In this document: in pieces, positions 25,854 through 35,542 of the stretch
How positions within the stretch are numbered: position 1 is the stretch's first letter
Layout of the letters: the number at the start of each line of letters is the position of its first letter
NCBI GenBank assembly: GCA_913041415.1
Contig: CAJWHS010000006.1
Location: 1 to 58,120, forward strand
DNA length: 58,120 nucleotides
Direction: 5' to 3'
DNA from: an uncultured Acidimicrobiaceae bacterium
GTDB lineage: Bacteria; Actinomycetota; Acidimicrobiia; Acidimicrobiales; Aldehydirespiratoraceae
Notes under the pieces: model-generated
Told to the model about the DNA's origin: nothing
What the model saw: the letters and a program-made list of their open reading frames with translations, nothing else
The model's database searches: none
Translations under genes and position numbers: made by a program

Positions 25854-28156
25854 CAGAAGGTCGTCCTCACGAGGAACCACGCGATGAGACCCACCGCACC
25901 AACCGCCACGAGTGCGGCATAACTACGAACCAAACCGGTCTGCAGGGTTCGGAGCCTCCCGCCAGCCGTGCGCACCAGACGACCGGTGCCGTTGACGATC
26001 CCGTCGACGATCGTGGCATCGAACCAGGCCACCAGGTCAAAGCCCTTGCGACCGGGCCCGCCCATGAAATCAGTGACCGCTTCGTCATAGCGCCAGCCCC
26101 GAGCAAGGATGGCCAACTCGACCTTCTCAGCCGGGATGCGCTTCTGGAGATAGATCGCGACCGCTGCGGCGATGCCGACCGCTCCGATGACCACGGCGAT
26201 GGTCGCCAGGATCCACAGCTCACCGCCGGAGAGGCCGAGCTTGTGTTTGTTGCCGTACAGCGTGGGTTCCAACCATTTCTCGAGGAAGTGAAGGTCCTTG
26301 CTGAACGGGAGGTTCATGACACCGGCGATAATCGCCGCGCCCGAGAGCAGGATGAGCGGAACCGTCATCTGCCACGGCGACTCGTGGGGATGGAATTCAC
26401 GACGTTCCTTGACGGCTGCGGGCAGATCGTCGTCGCTGATCCCCTCGAGGTCATCGCCTGCGCTTGCCGCTGCGGCGAGCACCGTCTCGACATTTGCACG
26501 GGCCGTGTCGACCCCTGCTCGGGCGGCGTCGACCGACACGGTGACCTCATCGACGGTCTCTTGGGCCTTGACGACGCCTTCCTTGGCCTTCTCGAGGTTC
26601 TTGGTGGCCTTGTCGAAGGCTTTTTCGTCGGACTCGTCAGCCTCAGCCATTTCGGCTTCGCGCTGCTCGAGCTTCTCAGCGGCCTTGTCGAGCTTCTCCT
26701 GGGCCTTCACGATGCCGTCTTCGGCAACACCGATACCGGCCTCCGCCTCGGCCACGGCGGCCTCAGCGGTGGCGAACCGGGTATCCCAGATCTCGGAGAT
26801 CTCCTCGGGACGCACGTCGGCATAGCGGTACTCGCCGAAGAAGGTCATGAAGACCTGCCGGCTCATGTAGAACGCCGTGAGTAACGCCGTGATCAGCCCG
26901 ATGACCCACAGCACCGGGTTGACGTCGTAGGCGTAGGCCAGGATTTCGTCTTTCGACCAGAAGCCCGAGAACGGCGGCACACCGGCGATTGCGAGCCAGC
27001 CCACAATGAAGGTGGCCGAGGTGATCGGCATCAGCTTCTGCAGACCGCCGTAATGGCGCATGTCCTGGTCGTGATGCATGCCATGGATGACCGATCCCGA
27101 ACCAAGGAACAGCAGCGCCTTGAAGAAGGCGTGGGTGATCATGTGGAAGATGGCGGCGATGTAGGCGCCGATGCCGACGGCGAGGAACATATAGCCGAGC
27201 TGGCTGACCGTCGAGTAAGCCAGCACCTTCTTGATGTCGTTCTGTGCGACGGCGATGGTGGCGGCGAACAGCGCCGTGAGCGCACCCACCCACGCGATTA
27301 GGTCGGTGGACCACGAGGCGGCTTCGGCCAGCACCGGGTTGACCCGGGTGAGCAGGTAGATGCCCGACGTCACCATGGTGGCGGCGTGGATGAGCGCGGA
27401 GACCGGGGTCGGCCCCGCCATCGCGTCGGGCAGCCAAAGGTAGAGCGGGAACTGGGCTGACTTGCCAGCGGCGCCGATCAGCAACAGAACGGTGATCCAG
27501 GTGGCGGTGCTCTCGCTGATGTGACCACCCTCGGCGTTCCCGATGATGTCGACGTACTCGATCGAGCCGATCGTCACGAAGATCAGGAAGGTGGCGACCA
27601 TGAAGCCCCAGTCGCCGATGCGGTTGGTCACGAAGGCCTTCTTGCCGGCGGTGGCGTTGGCCTCCTCGGTGAACCAGAACGAGATGAGGAAGTACGAACA
27701 GGCGCCCACGCCCTCCCAGCCGAGGAAGGTGAGCAACAGGTTGTCGCCGAGCACGAGCATCAGCATCGAGAAGGCGAACAGGTTCAGGTAAAGGAAGAAC
27801 TTTGAGAAGTTCTCATCACCGTGCATGTACCCGATCGAATAAAGGTGGATCAGCGCACCGACACCGGTGATGAACAGGGTCATCGTGATCGACAGCGGAT
27901 CGACGAGGAAGCCGATGTCTACGGAAAAGTCGCCGACCGGCACCCACTCCCACAGGGTCTGGACGTGGCGTCGCTCGTCGGCGTCCTCGCCGAGGAGACC
28001 GAGGAACACGGCCGCGGCGGCTGCGAACGATCCACCCATCGCCATCGTGGCGACCCAGCCGGCACCGGGCTCCCCGAGCCGACGGCCGGCCACGAGGATC
28101 ACGAGGAACCCGAGCAGAGGGAACGCCGGAATCAGAAATGCAAGATCAAGCAACAC
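25853..28156 (-). CDS. nuoL: NADH-quinone oxidoreductase subunit L, set 2, with coiled-coil insertion
   Basis: The 767-residue distal pump has FLGWEGVGACSYFLISFWF, KSAQFPLYLWLPDAMAGPTPV and ALIHAATMVTSGIYLLTR. After MSRQVFMTFFGEYRYADVRP it has about 140 residues (roughly 445-585) of Ala/Glu/Lys-rich heptad-like sequence, for example AQEKLDKAAEKLEQREAEMA, predicted to form a long coiled coil. The protein then returns to normal family sequence at HPHESPWQMTVPLILLSG. GTG start, 8 bases after nuoK. Confidence 0.95.
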   Translation of the reverse strand: MLLDLAFLIPAFPLLGFLVILVAGRRLGEPGAGWVATMAMGGSFAAAAAVFLGLLGEDADERRHVQTLWEWVPVGDFSVDIGFLVDPLSITMTLFITGVGALIHLYSIGYMHGDENFSKFFLYLNLFAFSMLMLVLGDNLLLTFLGWEGVGACSYFLISFWFTEEANATAGKKAFVTNRIGDWGFMVATFLIFVTIGSIEYVDIIGNAEGGHISESTATWITVLLLIGAAGKSAQFPLYLWLPDAMAGPTPVSALIHAATMVTSGIYLLTRVNPVLAEAASWSTDLIAWVGALTALFAATIAVAQNDIKKVLAYSTVSQLGYMFLAVGIGAYIAAIFHMITHAFFKALLFLGSGSVIHGMHHDQDMRHYGGLQKLMPITSATFIVGWLAIAGVPPFSGFWSKDEILAYAYDVNPVLWVIGLITALLTAFYMSRQVFMTFFGEYRYADVRPEEISEIWDTRFATAEAAVAEAEAGIGVAEDGIVKAQEKLDKAAEKLEQREAEMAEADESDEKAFDKATKNLEKAKEGVVKAQETVDEVTVSVDAARAGVDTARANVETVLAAAASAGDDLEGISDDDLPAAVKERREFHPHESPWQMTVPLILLSGAAIIAGVMNLPFSKDLHFLEKWLEPTLYGNKHKLGLSGGELWILATIAVVIGAVGIAAAVAIYLQKRIPAEKVELAILARGWRYDEAVTDFMGGPGRKGFDLVAWFDATIVDGIVNGTGRLVRTAGGRLRTLQTGLVRSYAALVAVGAVGLIAWFLVRTTF

Positions 28157-28164
28157 AGGTCAGC

Positions 28165-28485
28165 TCATCCCCTCAAGAGCGACACGTCGTCGGCGGTGGC
28201 ATCAGAGCGACGACGGTTGATCGCGACCACCAGGGCGAGGCCGACGACAACCTCCACCGCAGCGACCACGAGAACGAAGAACACGGAGATCTGGCCACCC
28301 ACATCGTTGAGGTCGGCACCGAAGGCGACGAACGAGATGTTCACGCCGTTGAGCATCAGCTCGACGCACATGAACATCACGAGTGGGTTGCGGCGGATCA
28401 ACAGGCCCGTCGCGCCGGTGGCGAACAGCAAGGCCGACAGCACGAGGTAGTAGGGCGAGGTGAGCGCAAGCTCGGCGAGAATCAC
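28165..28485 (-). CDS. nuoK: NADH-quinone oxidoreductase subunit K, set 2
   Basis: The 106-residue, three-helix subunit has RRNPLVMFMCVELMLNGVNISFVAFG, the conserved glutamate helix, and a C-terminal INRRRSDATADDVSLLRG. The GTG start overlaps the nuoJ stop. Confidence 0.95.
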   Translation of the reverse strand: MILAELALTSPYYLVLSALLFATGATGLLIRRNPLVMFMCVELMLNGVNISFVAFGADLNDVGGQISVFFVLVVAAVEVVVGLALVVAINRRRSDATADDVSLLRG

Positions 28486-29117
28486 GATGCGTCCTCCTCG
28501 ACCGTGTCGACATGGTGTTCGTCGTTGGCCCCCTCGGGCGCCAGCGACGGGAGGTCCACCGATGCCGGCGCAAGATCATCGAGCTGGTCAGCCGACGACT
28601 GTGACCGGGTGAGCACGACGGCACCGATCACGCCGATGGTGAGCAGGGCGGCGGTGAGCTGGAACGCGACTGCGTACTCGGTGAACAGGACCCGGCCGAT
28701 GCGCTCGATATCCGTAATGCCGGAATCGAGCTGTCGTTCGGGGTCGCCAGAGCCAACGCCGGTAGCGCCATCAGTGGCGACGAGCACGAACGTGATCGCC
28801 GTGGCGAGCAGTGAGGCGCCAAGCACAACCGCAAGCGGCTTTTGGCCGGCGATCGGTTCGACACCGAGATCCTCGGCCTTGTCGACACCGAGCAACATGA
28901 TCACGAAGAGGAACACGATCACGATTGCGCCGGCGTACACGACAATCTGCACCGCCGCGAGGAAGTGTGCTTCCTGCACGACAAAGATCACCGCGACACC
29001 GAGCAGGGTCTGGATCAAGAAGAGTGCCGAGTGCACGGCGTTGCGCGCGACGACGACGCCGATCGCCCCGGCGAGGATGATCGCCGCTCCGAAGAAGAAC
29101 GTGATGAATTCAGCCAT
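28482..29117 (-). CDS. nuoJ: NADH-quinone oxidoreductase subunit J, set 2
   Basis: The 211-residue subunit has GAAIILAGAIGVVVARNAVHSALFLIQTLLGVA and AVQIVVYAGAIVIVFLFVIMLLG (helix 3), plus a C-terminal hydrophilic tail of about 35 residues that the set 1 copy lacks. Its ATG overlaps the nuoI stop. Confidence 0.95.
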   Translation of the reverse strand: MAEFITFFFGAAIILAGAIGVVVARNAVHSALFLIQTLLGVAVIFVVQEAHFLAAVQIVVYAGAIVIVFLFVIMLLGVDKAEDLGVEPIAGQKPLAVVLGASLLATAITFVLVATDGATGVGSGDPERQLDSGITDIERIGRVLFTEYAVAFQLTAALLTIGVIGAVVLTRSQSSADQLDDLAPASVDLPSLAPEGANDEHHVDTVEEDAS

Positions 29118-29790
29118 GCTCGACGCTCGATGCTGCCGGTCGAGCTCCCTCGTCGTCGTTCGCCTCTGCGCTCTGCCCCGTTTCGGGGTCGCGTAAGCCG
29201 TAGCCCAGCTCGCCCGCCCAGTGGACGACGCCTTCGTAACGATGGTCGCCGGCCGGCGAGGTGGCCCGCATCCAGCCCGAGGTCATGGTGTCTTCGCCGT
29301 CGCGCCAGTCTTCCCACGGCAACTGCTGAGGCTTGCCGTCGTCGCCGACGAGCAGTTCGTTCTTGGTGTAGATCGCATCGCTGCGGTTGGTGAACGAGAA
29401 CTCGAACAGCTTCGACTCGGTGATGGCCTGCGTGGGGCATGCCTCGACGCACAGATCGCAGTGGATGCAGCGCAGGTAGTTGATCTCGTAGACGTAGCCG
29501 AAGCGCTCCCCTGGCGAGGTCGGTGCTTCGGGATTGTTATCGGCGCCGCGAACATAGATGCACTTGGCGGGGCACACGCCGGCACACAGCTCACAGCCGA
29601 TGCACTTCTCCATGCCGTCCTCGTACCGATTGAGGACGTGGCGGCCGTGGAGTCGGTCGGCCTTGGGGCGCTTCTCGTCGGGCTTGCCCTTCTCGAGGCC
29701 CTTGCCACCGCGGTAATCGCCGGTCACACGGTCTTCGAAGAGCTTCTTGAACGTGACGCCGAAGCCCTTGAGGTAGGAACCGTCAGCCAT
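29110..29790 (-). CDS. nuoI: NADH-quinone oxidoreductase subunit I, set 2 (2x[4Fe-4S])
   Basis: The 226-residue subunit has CIGCELCAGVCPAKCIYV and CIHCDLCVEACPTQAIT for clusters N6a and N6b, followed by a C-terminal extension of about 90 residues (LPWEDWRDGEDTMTSGWMRA onwards) typical of actinobacterial NuoI. ATGs at 29796 and 29790 are both possible; both overlap the end of nuoH. Confidence 0.95.
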   Translation of the reverse strand: MADGSYLKGFGVTFKKLFEDRVTGDYRGGKGLEKGKPDEKRPKADRLHGRHVLNRYEDGMEKCIGCELCAGVCPAKCIYVRGADNNPEAPTSPGERFGYVYEINYLRCIHCDLCVEACPTQAITESKLFEFSFTNRSDAIYTKNELLVGDDGKPQQLPWEDWRDGEDTMTSGWMRATSPAGDHRYEGVVHWAGELGYGLRDPETGQSAEANDDEGARPAASSVEHG

Positions 29791-31030
29791 GGGCATCCTC
29801 CATCTCTTCGATGCGTTCGTTGCGGGCGTTGCGGATCGCAAGGGTCAACATGCCGGCAAGGGCCAAGAAGACGGCCGCAAGACCCACACCGAGGCCGACG
29901 AACTGGGCGGTGCTCCAGGCTTCGTCGCGGCCGACCTGAATGAACGCCAACAAGATGAACCAACCGAGCGACAGCGGGATCAACAGCTTCCAGCCAAAGT
30001 CCATGAGTTGGTCGTAACGGAAGCGGGGCAAGGTGGCTCGCACCCACACGAGTAGGAACAAGAAGCCCATCAGCTTCACGAAGAACCAGAAGACGCCGAT
30101 CCACCAGCCCTCGGGAAAGAAGAACGCCGGGCCGTTGGGGCCGCCGAGGAAGAGCGTGACAAGCAGGGCGCCCATCGTGATCTGGTTCATGAACTCGGCG
30201 AGGAAGAAGAGTGCGAATCGGATCGAGGAATACTCGGTGTGGAAGCCACCGACGATCTCCTGCTCGGCTTCGACGAGGTCGAAGGGCGGATGGTTGAGCT
30301 CGGCCGTGCCGGCGATGATGAACACGACGAAGGGCACGATGCCGACCGGCAGGAGGTACCAGGCCGGAAGGATGTTCTCGATTCCGAGGAACGCAGGGCC
30401 CTCACCCGACTGGTCGATGACCATGGCATGGGTGGACAAGGTGCCCGAAACGAGAAGCACCGATGCAAGGGCGAGGCCGAGGGCCGCTTCGTAGGACACC
30501 ATCTGGGCCGAAGCACGCACGGAGCCGATGAGCGGGTACTTCGAGCCCGAGCTCCAGCCGGCAAGCATCACGCCATAGATCGCGAGCGATGACATGGCGA
30601 GGAACCACAGGACACCGACCGGCGGGTCGGCGACCTGAAGGAGCGTGTCGTGACCGAAGATGCTGACGACACCGTCGCCGTCGTCGCCATTGAAATCGCC
30701 GCCGATCGGGATGATCGCAAAGACGAGGAAGGCGGGCACAAGAGACAGATAAGGCGCCAGCTTGAAGGCGAAGCGATCCGAGTTCTCGGGGATCAGATCT
30801 TCCTTGAAGAAGAGCTTGATGCCGTCGGCCAGACTTTGGAGGATGCCCCACCGACCAGCCGTGTTGGGGCCGATGCGGTTCTGGAAGTCGGAGATGACCT
30901 TGCGCAGGAACCAGATGTTGAGCATCACCGCAACGAGCAAGAATGCAAACGCGACCAGCACCTTGAGGCCGGCGATCAGCGCATCGCCGAGCCAGTCGCC
31001 GGCGTAGAGCGGGTCTTGAGCAAACATCAT
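29783..31030 (-). CDS. nuoH: NADH-quinone oxidoreductase subunit H, set 2
   Basis: The 415-residue subunit has QNRIGPNTAGRWGILQSLADGIKLFFKEDL and AELNHPPFDLVEAEQEIVGGFHTEYSSIRF, keeping the acidic quinone-entry loop that set 1 has altered. The longer N- and C-termini are typical of actinobacteria. Two adjacent ATG codons open the gene and overlap the nuoG stop. Confidence 0.95.
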   Translation of the reverse strand: MMFAQDPLYAGDWLGDALIAGLKVLVAFAFLLVAVMLNIWFLRKVISDFQNRIGPNTAGRWGILQSLADGIKLFFKEDLIPENSDRFAFKLAPYLSLVPAFLVFAIIPIGGDFNGDDGDGVVSIFGHDTLLQVADPPVGVLWFLAMSSLAIYGVMLAGWSSGSKYPLIGSVRASAQMVSYEAALGLALASVLLVSGTLSTHAMVIDQSGEGPAFLGIENILPAWYLLPVGIVPFVVFIIAGTAELNHPPFDLVEAEQEIVGGFHTEYSSIRFALFFLAEFMNQITMGALLVTLFLGGPNGPAFFFPEGWWIGVFWFFVKLMGFLFLLVWVRATLPRFRYDQLMDFGWKLLIPLSLGWFILLAFIQVGRDEAWSTAQFVGLGVGLAAVFLALAGMLTLAIRNARNERIEEMEDAHG

Positions 31031-33489
31031 GCGCGTTCCACCCGAACGTCGGTGACCGACGCCGAAGCATCGATCAGCGTGTTGACGTTGGACCCCGGCG
31101 CATTGGTCGGGATCATGGCCGAACCAGCGGGTACACCGAAGTCGGCGGCGAGTGGCGCCATCAGCTCACCTCGACCCGAGATCACCTTGACGACGGTGCC
31201 GGCGTCAAGGCCAAGCTTTTCGAAATCGGTGGGATTGAGCGTGACCTTCACCGAGGCGGCGAGGCCGGCGCTGGACGCGCTGGCCTGCAGCATCGTGCCG
31301 TTGTCGTACATGCGGCGAGCGGCCACGAGGCGCAGGGAATAGGCGTCGTTGGCTGGGGTGGTCGAGCCCGAAGCGGTAGGCGCTTCGATCGACGAGCCGC
31401 TGATCAGGACGCCCTCGACACGGCCATCGGCCAGCGCAGTCTCCGTGAGCTTGGCGTGAACCGGCGACACGACGGCGATCTCGGCCCGGATCGATTCGGG
31501 GGACTCGACGCCGAGGTCGGCACCGAGGCGCAAGGCCAGCTCGGCGGCGATCATCCAGTCGGCACGGGCGGTGCCGGGAGGGGTGACCTTCTGCTCGGCG
31601 ACACTCACGCGCCCCTCGAGGTTGGTGAAGGTCCCGTCGACTTCGGTCGGCGCTGCAGCGGGCAGGACGAGGTCGGCGTGGGTAAGGGTCGAGGCGTTGG
31701 GCAACATCTCGACGGCGATCACGGTGCCGGCGCCGGCGAGGCCACGCTCGGCCAGATCGGCATCGGGCACGTCGCTCAGTGGATCGCTGCCGAGCAGGAC
31801 GAGCACGTCGAGATCACCGGAGGCAGCCGCCTCCAGCATGGCGATGGTGTCCATGCCCACCTCGGTGGGCACCTGGTCGAAGGCGTCGCAACCGGCGCGC
31901 AGCGGCACTCGGCCGGGGAGCAGGCCCGGGGCCATGCCCATGTCGAGGGCGCCGTGCACATTGCCACGACGCAGCGCCGACAAGAAGCCGACCCCTTCGA
32001 GCTGGCTGAGGGCGATGGCTGCATCTACGGTGACCGCAGCGGACTCGGCGACCGAGGCTCGGCCGAGTACCACCGTGACCGGACCTGAGATCGAGGCAGC
32101 CGCAGCGGCGATGGCGTTGGCCGGCACACCGGCAGCATCGTGGGCGTCGCCCGATACGGCGTCGACGAGCGCAGCGGCCAGGAGGTCGACCTCACCCGGC
32201 TTCGGATGCAGCGAGTGAGCGGCGATCGTGCTGAGACCGGTGCGGGTCGGGGTCAACTCGATCAGCGTGGTGCCGTCGTTGACGACGGCATGGCGCAGGC
32301 GAAGGAAGAGCGCACCGAGGTCTTCCTTGGGGTCGGGACCGACGAGGATGACAGTGCGGCCCGGGGTGCAAGCCTGGTTGATCGTGGCGCGAGGCAGACC
32401 CAACACCGCCTCGACCGGAAGGCCATCGCCGAGTTGGGCGTCGACATTGTCGGTGCCGAGCACACCCTTGGCGAGCTTGGTCCAGGCGTACTGCGACTCA
32501 TTGGTGAGGCGCGCGCCGCCGATCACGCCGATGCGGGCCGGGTCGACATCGCGCAAGGCGTCGGTGGCCGCAGCAAGGGCGGGGGCCCAACCTGTGGCCT
32601 CAAGGCGACCATCGACACGGACCATCGGCGCAGTGAGACGGTCCTCGCTGTTGAGGGCCTCGAAGCCGAAGCGTTCCTTGTCGGAGAGCCAACCCCAGTT
32701 GACGCTGTCGGCGTCGACACCGAGCAGGCGCAGGACCTGGTTGCGGCTTGACTGGATGGTGACACGCGAACCAACCGAGTCGATCCACGCCGTGGAGATC
32801 GTCTCTTCGAGATCCCACGGGCGGGCCTTAAATCGATACGGCTTGGCGGTGAGCGCACCGACCGGGCAGATCTGGACCGTATTGCCCGAGAAGTAAGAGG
32901 CGAACGGCTCATCGGGGAACGTGTTGACCTGGGTGCTGTTGCCCCGGTCCATGAAGTGGATCAGCGTGTCGCCGGCGACATCGTCGGCGAAGCGGGTACA
33001 GCGATCACAGAGAATGCAGCGCTCACGGTCGAGGTAGACGGTGTCGCTGATCGGGATCGGCTTCTCGTAGTGCCGCTTCTCCTCGACGAAGCGGGACTCG
33101 CCAGGGCCGAAGGCTACGGTCTGATCCTGCAGCGGACACTCGCCACCCTTGTCGCACACCGGGCAGTCGAGCGGGTGGTTAATGAGCAGGAACTCGAGCA
33201 CACCATCCTGGGCCTTCTTGGTGGCCTCGGACTCGGTGTCGACGGTCATGCCCTCGCCCACCGGAATCATGCAGCTCGGCTGCAGTGCCGGACCACGGCC
33301 CGAGTCGACCTCGACCAGGCACATCCGGCACATGCCGACCGACTTCATGCGCGAGTGGTAGCAGAACCGCGGAATGTAGGTGCCGTGACGCTCGGCGGCG
33401 TCGATGAGCAGTTCACCCGGGTTGGCCTCAATCTCGACACCGTTCAGCGTGACGGTGACTGTGGACTTCTCGTTCTCGACCGCGGTCAT
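31027..33489 (-). CDS. nuoG: NADH-quinone oxidoreductase subunit G, set 2
   Basis: The 820-residue large iron-sulfur subunit has the [2Fe-2S] domain (CYHSRMKSVGMCRMC), the His-ligated motif HPLDCPVCDKGGECPLQD and the [4Fe-4S] motif CILCDRCTRFADD with CPVGAL, for clusters N1b, N5 and N4. At the start of the molybdopterin-oxidoreductase-like domain (about residues 230-245) the sequence is STAWIDSVGSR, without the cysteines that bind cluster N7 in many bacteria. The C-terminal domain reaches a normal molydopterin_dinucleotide-binding end. Confidence 0.95.
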   Translation of the reverse strand: MTAVENEKSTVTVTLNGVEIEANPGELLIDAAERHGTYIPRFCYHSRMKSVGMCRMCLVEVDSGRGPALQPSCMIPVGEGMTVDTESEATKKAQDGVLEFLLINHPLDCPVCDKGGECPLQDQTVAFGPGESRFVEEKRHYEKPIPISDTVYLDRERCILCDRCTRFADDVAGDTLIHFMDRGNSTQVNTFPDEPFASYFSGNTVQICPVGALTAKPYRFKARPWDLEETISTAWIDSVGSRVTIQSSRNQVLRLLGVDADSVNWGWLSDKERFGFEALNSEDRLTAPMVRVDGRLEATGWAPALAAATDALRDVDPARIGVIGGARLTNESQYAWTKLAKGVLGTDNVDAQLGDGLPVEAVLGLPRATINQACTPGRTVILVGPDPKEDLGALFLRLRHAVVNDGTTLIELTPTRTGLSTIAAHSLHPKPGEVDLLAAALVDAVSGDAHDAAGVPANAIAAAAASISGPVTVVLGRASVAESAAVTVDAAIALSQLEGVGFLSALRRGNVHGALDMGMAPGLLPGRVPLRAGCDAFDQVPTEVGMDTIAMLEAAASGDLDVLVLLGSDPLSDVPDADLAERGLAGAGTVIAVEMLPNASTLTHADLVLPAAAPTEVDGTFTNLEGRVSVAEQKVTPPGTARADWMIAAELALRLGADLGVESPESIRAEIAVVSPVHAKLTETALADGRVEGVLISGSSIEAPTASGSTTPANDAYSLRLVAARRMYDNGTMLQASASSAGLAASVKVTLNPTDFEKLGLDAGTVVKVISGRGELMAPLAADFGVPAGSAMIPTNAPGSNVNTLIDASASVTDVRVERA

Positions 33490-34913
33490 CAGCCAACCTC
33501 GACGGGGTCAGACGACATCGGGGCGGCCATCACCGGGATGGAATCCCGCTTGGTGATCTTGGCTTCGTACTCATGACGGAAGCGACGAATCGTCGACGTG
33601 ATCGGTGCGACCGACGATGGGCCCAGCGGGCAAATGGTGGTCTGCTTCGGCGGGAACGGCACGGCGTCAAGGCCCTGGGACGGGTCGGCCGCGACCGGGT
33701 AGGGGCCGGGCGAGATGTTGTCGGCGATGTCGAGCAGCTTGTCGATGTCGCTGGGACGACCTTCACCGTCGAGAATGCGCTGCAAGATGCGCTCTTCCCA
33801 AGTGGTGCCCTCCCGGCACGGGGTGCACTTGCCGCACGACTCACGGGCGTAGAACCGCACGAGTCGCAGCGCGGCCTTGACGGCATCGGTTGTCTCGTCC
33901 ATCACCATGATGGCGCCCGAGCCAAGCATCGAACCTTCCGCACCGACGGTGCGACCCTCAAGGGGAAGGTCGAGTTGCTCTGGGAAGAACCAGGGGGCCG
34001 AACCGCCGCCCGGCACGAACATCTTGAGTTCGTTGTCGTTGCGAATCCCGCGACAGAAGTTGTCTCCGTAGAGGAGGTCGCGGAAGGTCGTGACGCCCTG
34101 CTCAATCTCGTACACGCCGGGACGGTTCACGTGACCCGACACGGCGACCATCCGCGAGCCGGGCGAAGCCTCCGAGCCGTGCGCCTTGTACTGCTCGAAG
34201 CCGTTGACGAGCAGCCAGGGAAGGTTGCTCAGCGTCTCGACATTGTTGACGATCGTGGGCTGGCCATAGAGGCCGATTGCGGCTGGGAAGAACGGCGGCT
34301 TGAGGCGCGGCATCCCGCGGTTGCCCTCGAGCGACTCGATCAGTGCCGTCTCCTCGCCGACGATGTAGGCGCCGGCGCCCCAGGTCAGCGTGATGTCGAC
34401 GCTGAACTCCGTACCCATGATGTTCTTGCCGACATAGCCCTTGGCGTAGGCCTCGTTAAGCGCTTGGGCGAGATTCTCCTGGGCGGCGGGCATTTCGCCT
34501 CGTACGTAGAGGAAGCACTGGCTGAGACCGAGCGCGTAGCAGGTGATGAGGCAGCCCTCAATCAACTGGTGAGGGTCGCGCTCCATGAGGAGGCGATCCT
34601 TGTAGGTGCCGGGCTCGGACTCGTCGCCGTTGACGACCAGGTAGTACGGGAACTTGCCGGGAGGCATGAAGCCCCACTTCACGCCCGCCGGGAAGCCGGC
34701 GCCACCACGGCCGAGCACGACGGCGTCGCGGACCTCTTCGTGGACATCGGCCGGAGTGCGGTCAAGGGCGCGGCGCAAACCCTCGTAACCGTTGGTGGCC
34801 TCGTAGCGCTCGAGGGTGTGGGAGTCCTCATGGACGAAGCGGCTGGTGACGATCTTGGGCCCGTCGTTGTCGACATAGCCGGGCGCATGGGGGACATAGT
34901 CGTACGTCGGCAT
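33489..34913 (-). CDS. nuoF: NADH-quinone oxidoreductase subunit F, set 2 (NADH/FMN)
   Basis: The 474-residue NADH-oxidising subunit has the FMN/NADH motif LGRGGAGFPAGVKWGFMP, the loop GEETALIESLEGNRGMPR and the N3 cluster ligands ESCGKCTPCREG and TICPLGPSS. It overlaps nuoG and nuoE by single-base or few-base junctions. It is the only NuoF in the window. Confidence 0.95.
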   Translation of the reverse strand: MPTYDYVPHAPGYVDNDGPKIVTSRFVHEDSHTLERYEATNGYEGLRRALDRTPADVHEEVRDAVVLGRGGAGFPAGVKWGFMPPGKFPYYLVVNGDESEPGTYKDRLLMERDPHQLIEGCLITCYALGLSQCFLYVRGEMPAAQENLAQALNEAYAKGYVGKNIMGTEFSVDITLTWGAGAYIVGEETALIESLEGNRGMPRLKPPFFPAAIGLYGQPTIVNNVETLSNLPWLLVNGFEQYKAHGSEASPGSRMVAVSGHVNRPGVYEIEQGVTTFRDLLYGDNFCRGIRNDNELKMFVPGGGSAPWFFPEQLDLPLEGRTVGAEGSMLGSGAIMVMDETTDAVKAALRLVRFYARESCGKCTPCREGTTWEERILQRILDGEGRPSDIDKLLDIADNISPGPYPVAADPSQGLDAVPFPPKQTTICPLGPSSVAPITSTIRRFRHEYEAKITKRDSIPVMAAPMSSDPVEVG

Positions 34914-35542
34914 CAGCCTTCTCTTCCTTCAGCGGCAGCGTCATTTCGGGCGAGCCAGACCGGGCGTTCGGTGGCCTGCTCCGGCGCCACGATGCCCGCA
35001 CCGGCGCCGGCCGGGATGTGCTGACGGACTAGGCCGAGCGTGCCGTGCTCCGGGATGTCGGTCGCCCGACCGTTGCGGATGTCGTCGATGAGCTGATCGA
35101 GATCGTCGGCGGTGAGCCGCAGCTTGTAGCGGTAGTTGACTTGTAGGCACGGGGCCTCGGTGCACGCTGCGATGCACTCGACGTCTTCGATGGTGAACAT
35201 GCCGTCGGCGGTGGTGCCGCCGGCCTTGATCCCCAGCGACTCTTCGGCATGGGCGAGGAGTTCCTCACCGCCAAGCAGCTGGCAGGCGAGATTGGTGCAC
35301 ACATTGATCATGTACGCGCCCACCGGGTGGAACTTGAACATCTCGTAGAACGAGCCGGTGCCCTTCACCTCGGCGGGCGTGGTGTCGGCGAGCTCGGCGA
35401 TCTGGCGCATGGCGTTGTCGGTGACCCAGCCCTCCTGCTCCTGTGCAAGATGCAGCAGCGGGATGAGCGCCGACTTCTTGCGCGGGTAGCGCGAGATGAT
35501 CTCGTGCGCAGTCTCGAGGTTTTCAGCGGTGAAGTAGCTCAT
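34913..35542 (-). CDS. nuoE: NADH-quinone oxidoreductase subunit E, set 2
   Basis: The 209-residue [2Fe-2S] subunit (cluster N1a) has CTNLACQLLGGEELLAH and ECIAACTEAPCLQVN with the four ligand cysteines, and the N-terminal helical domain typical of the family (ALIPLLHLAQEQEGWVTDNAM). It forms the NADH module with NuoF. Confidence 0.95.
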   Translation of the reverse strand: MSYFTAENLETAHEIISRYPRKKSALIPLLHLAQEQEGWVTDNAMRQIAELADTTPAEVKGTGSFYEMFKFHPVGAYMINVCTNLACQLLGGEELLAHAEESLGIKAGGTTADGMFTIEDVECIAACTEAPCLQVNYRYKLRLTADDLDQLIDDIRNGRATDIPEHGTLGLVRQHIPAGAGAGIVAPEQATERPVWLARNDAAAEGREG

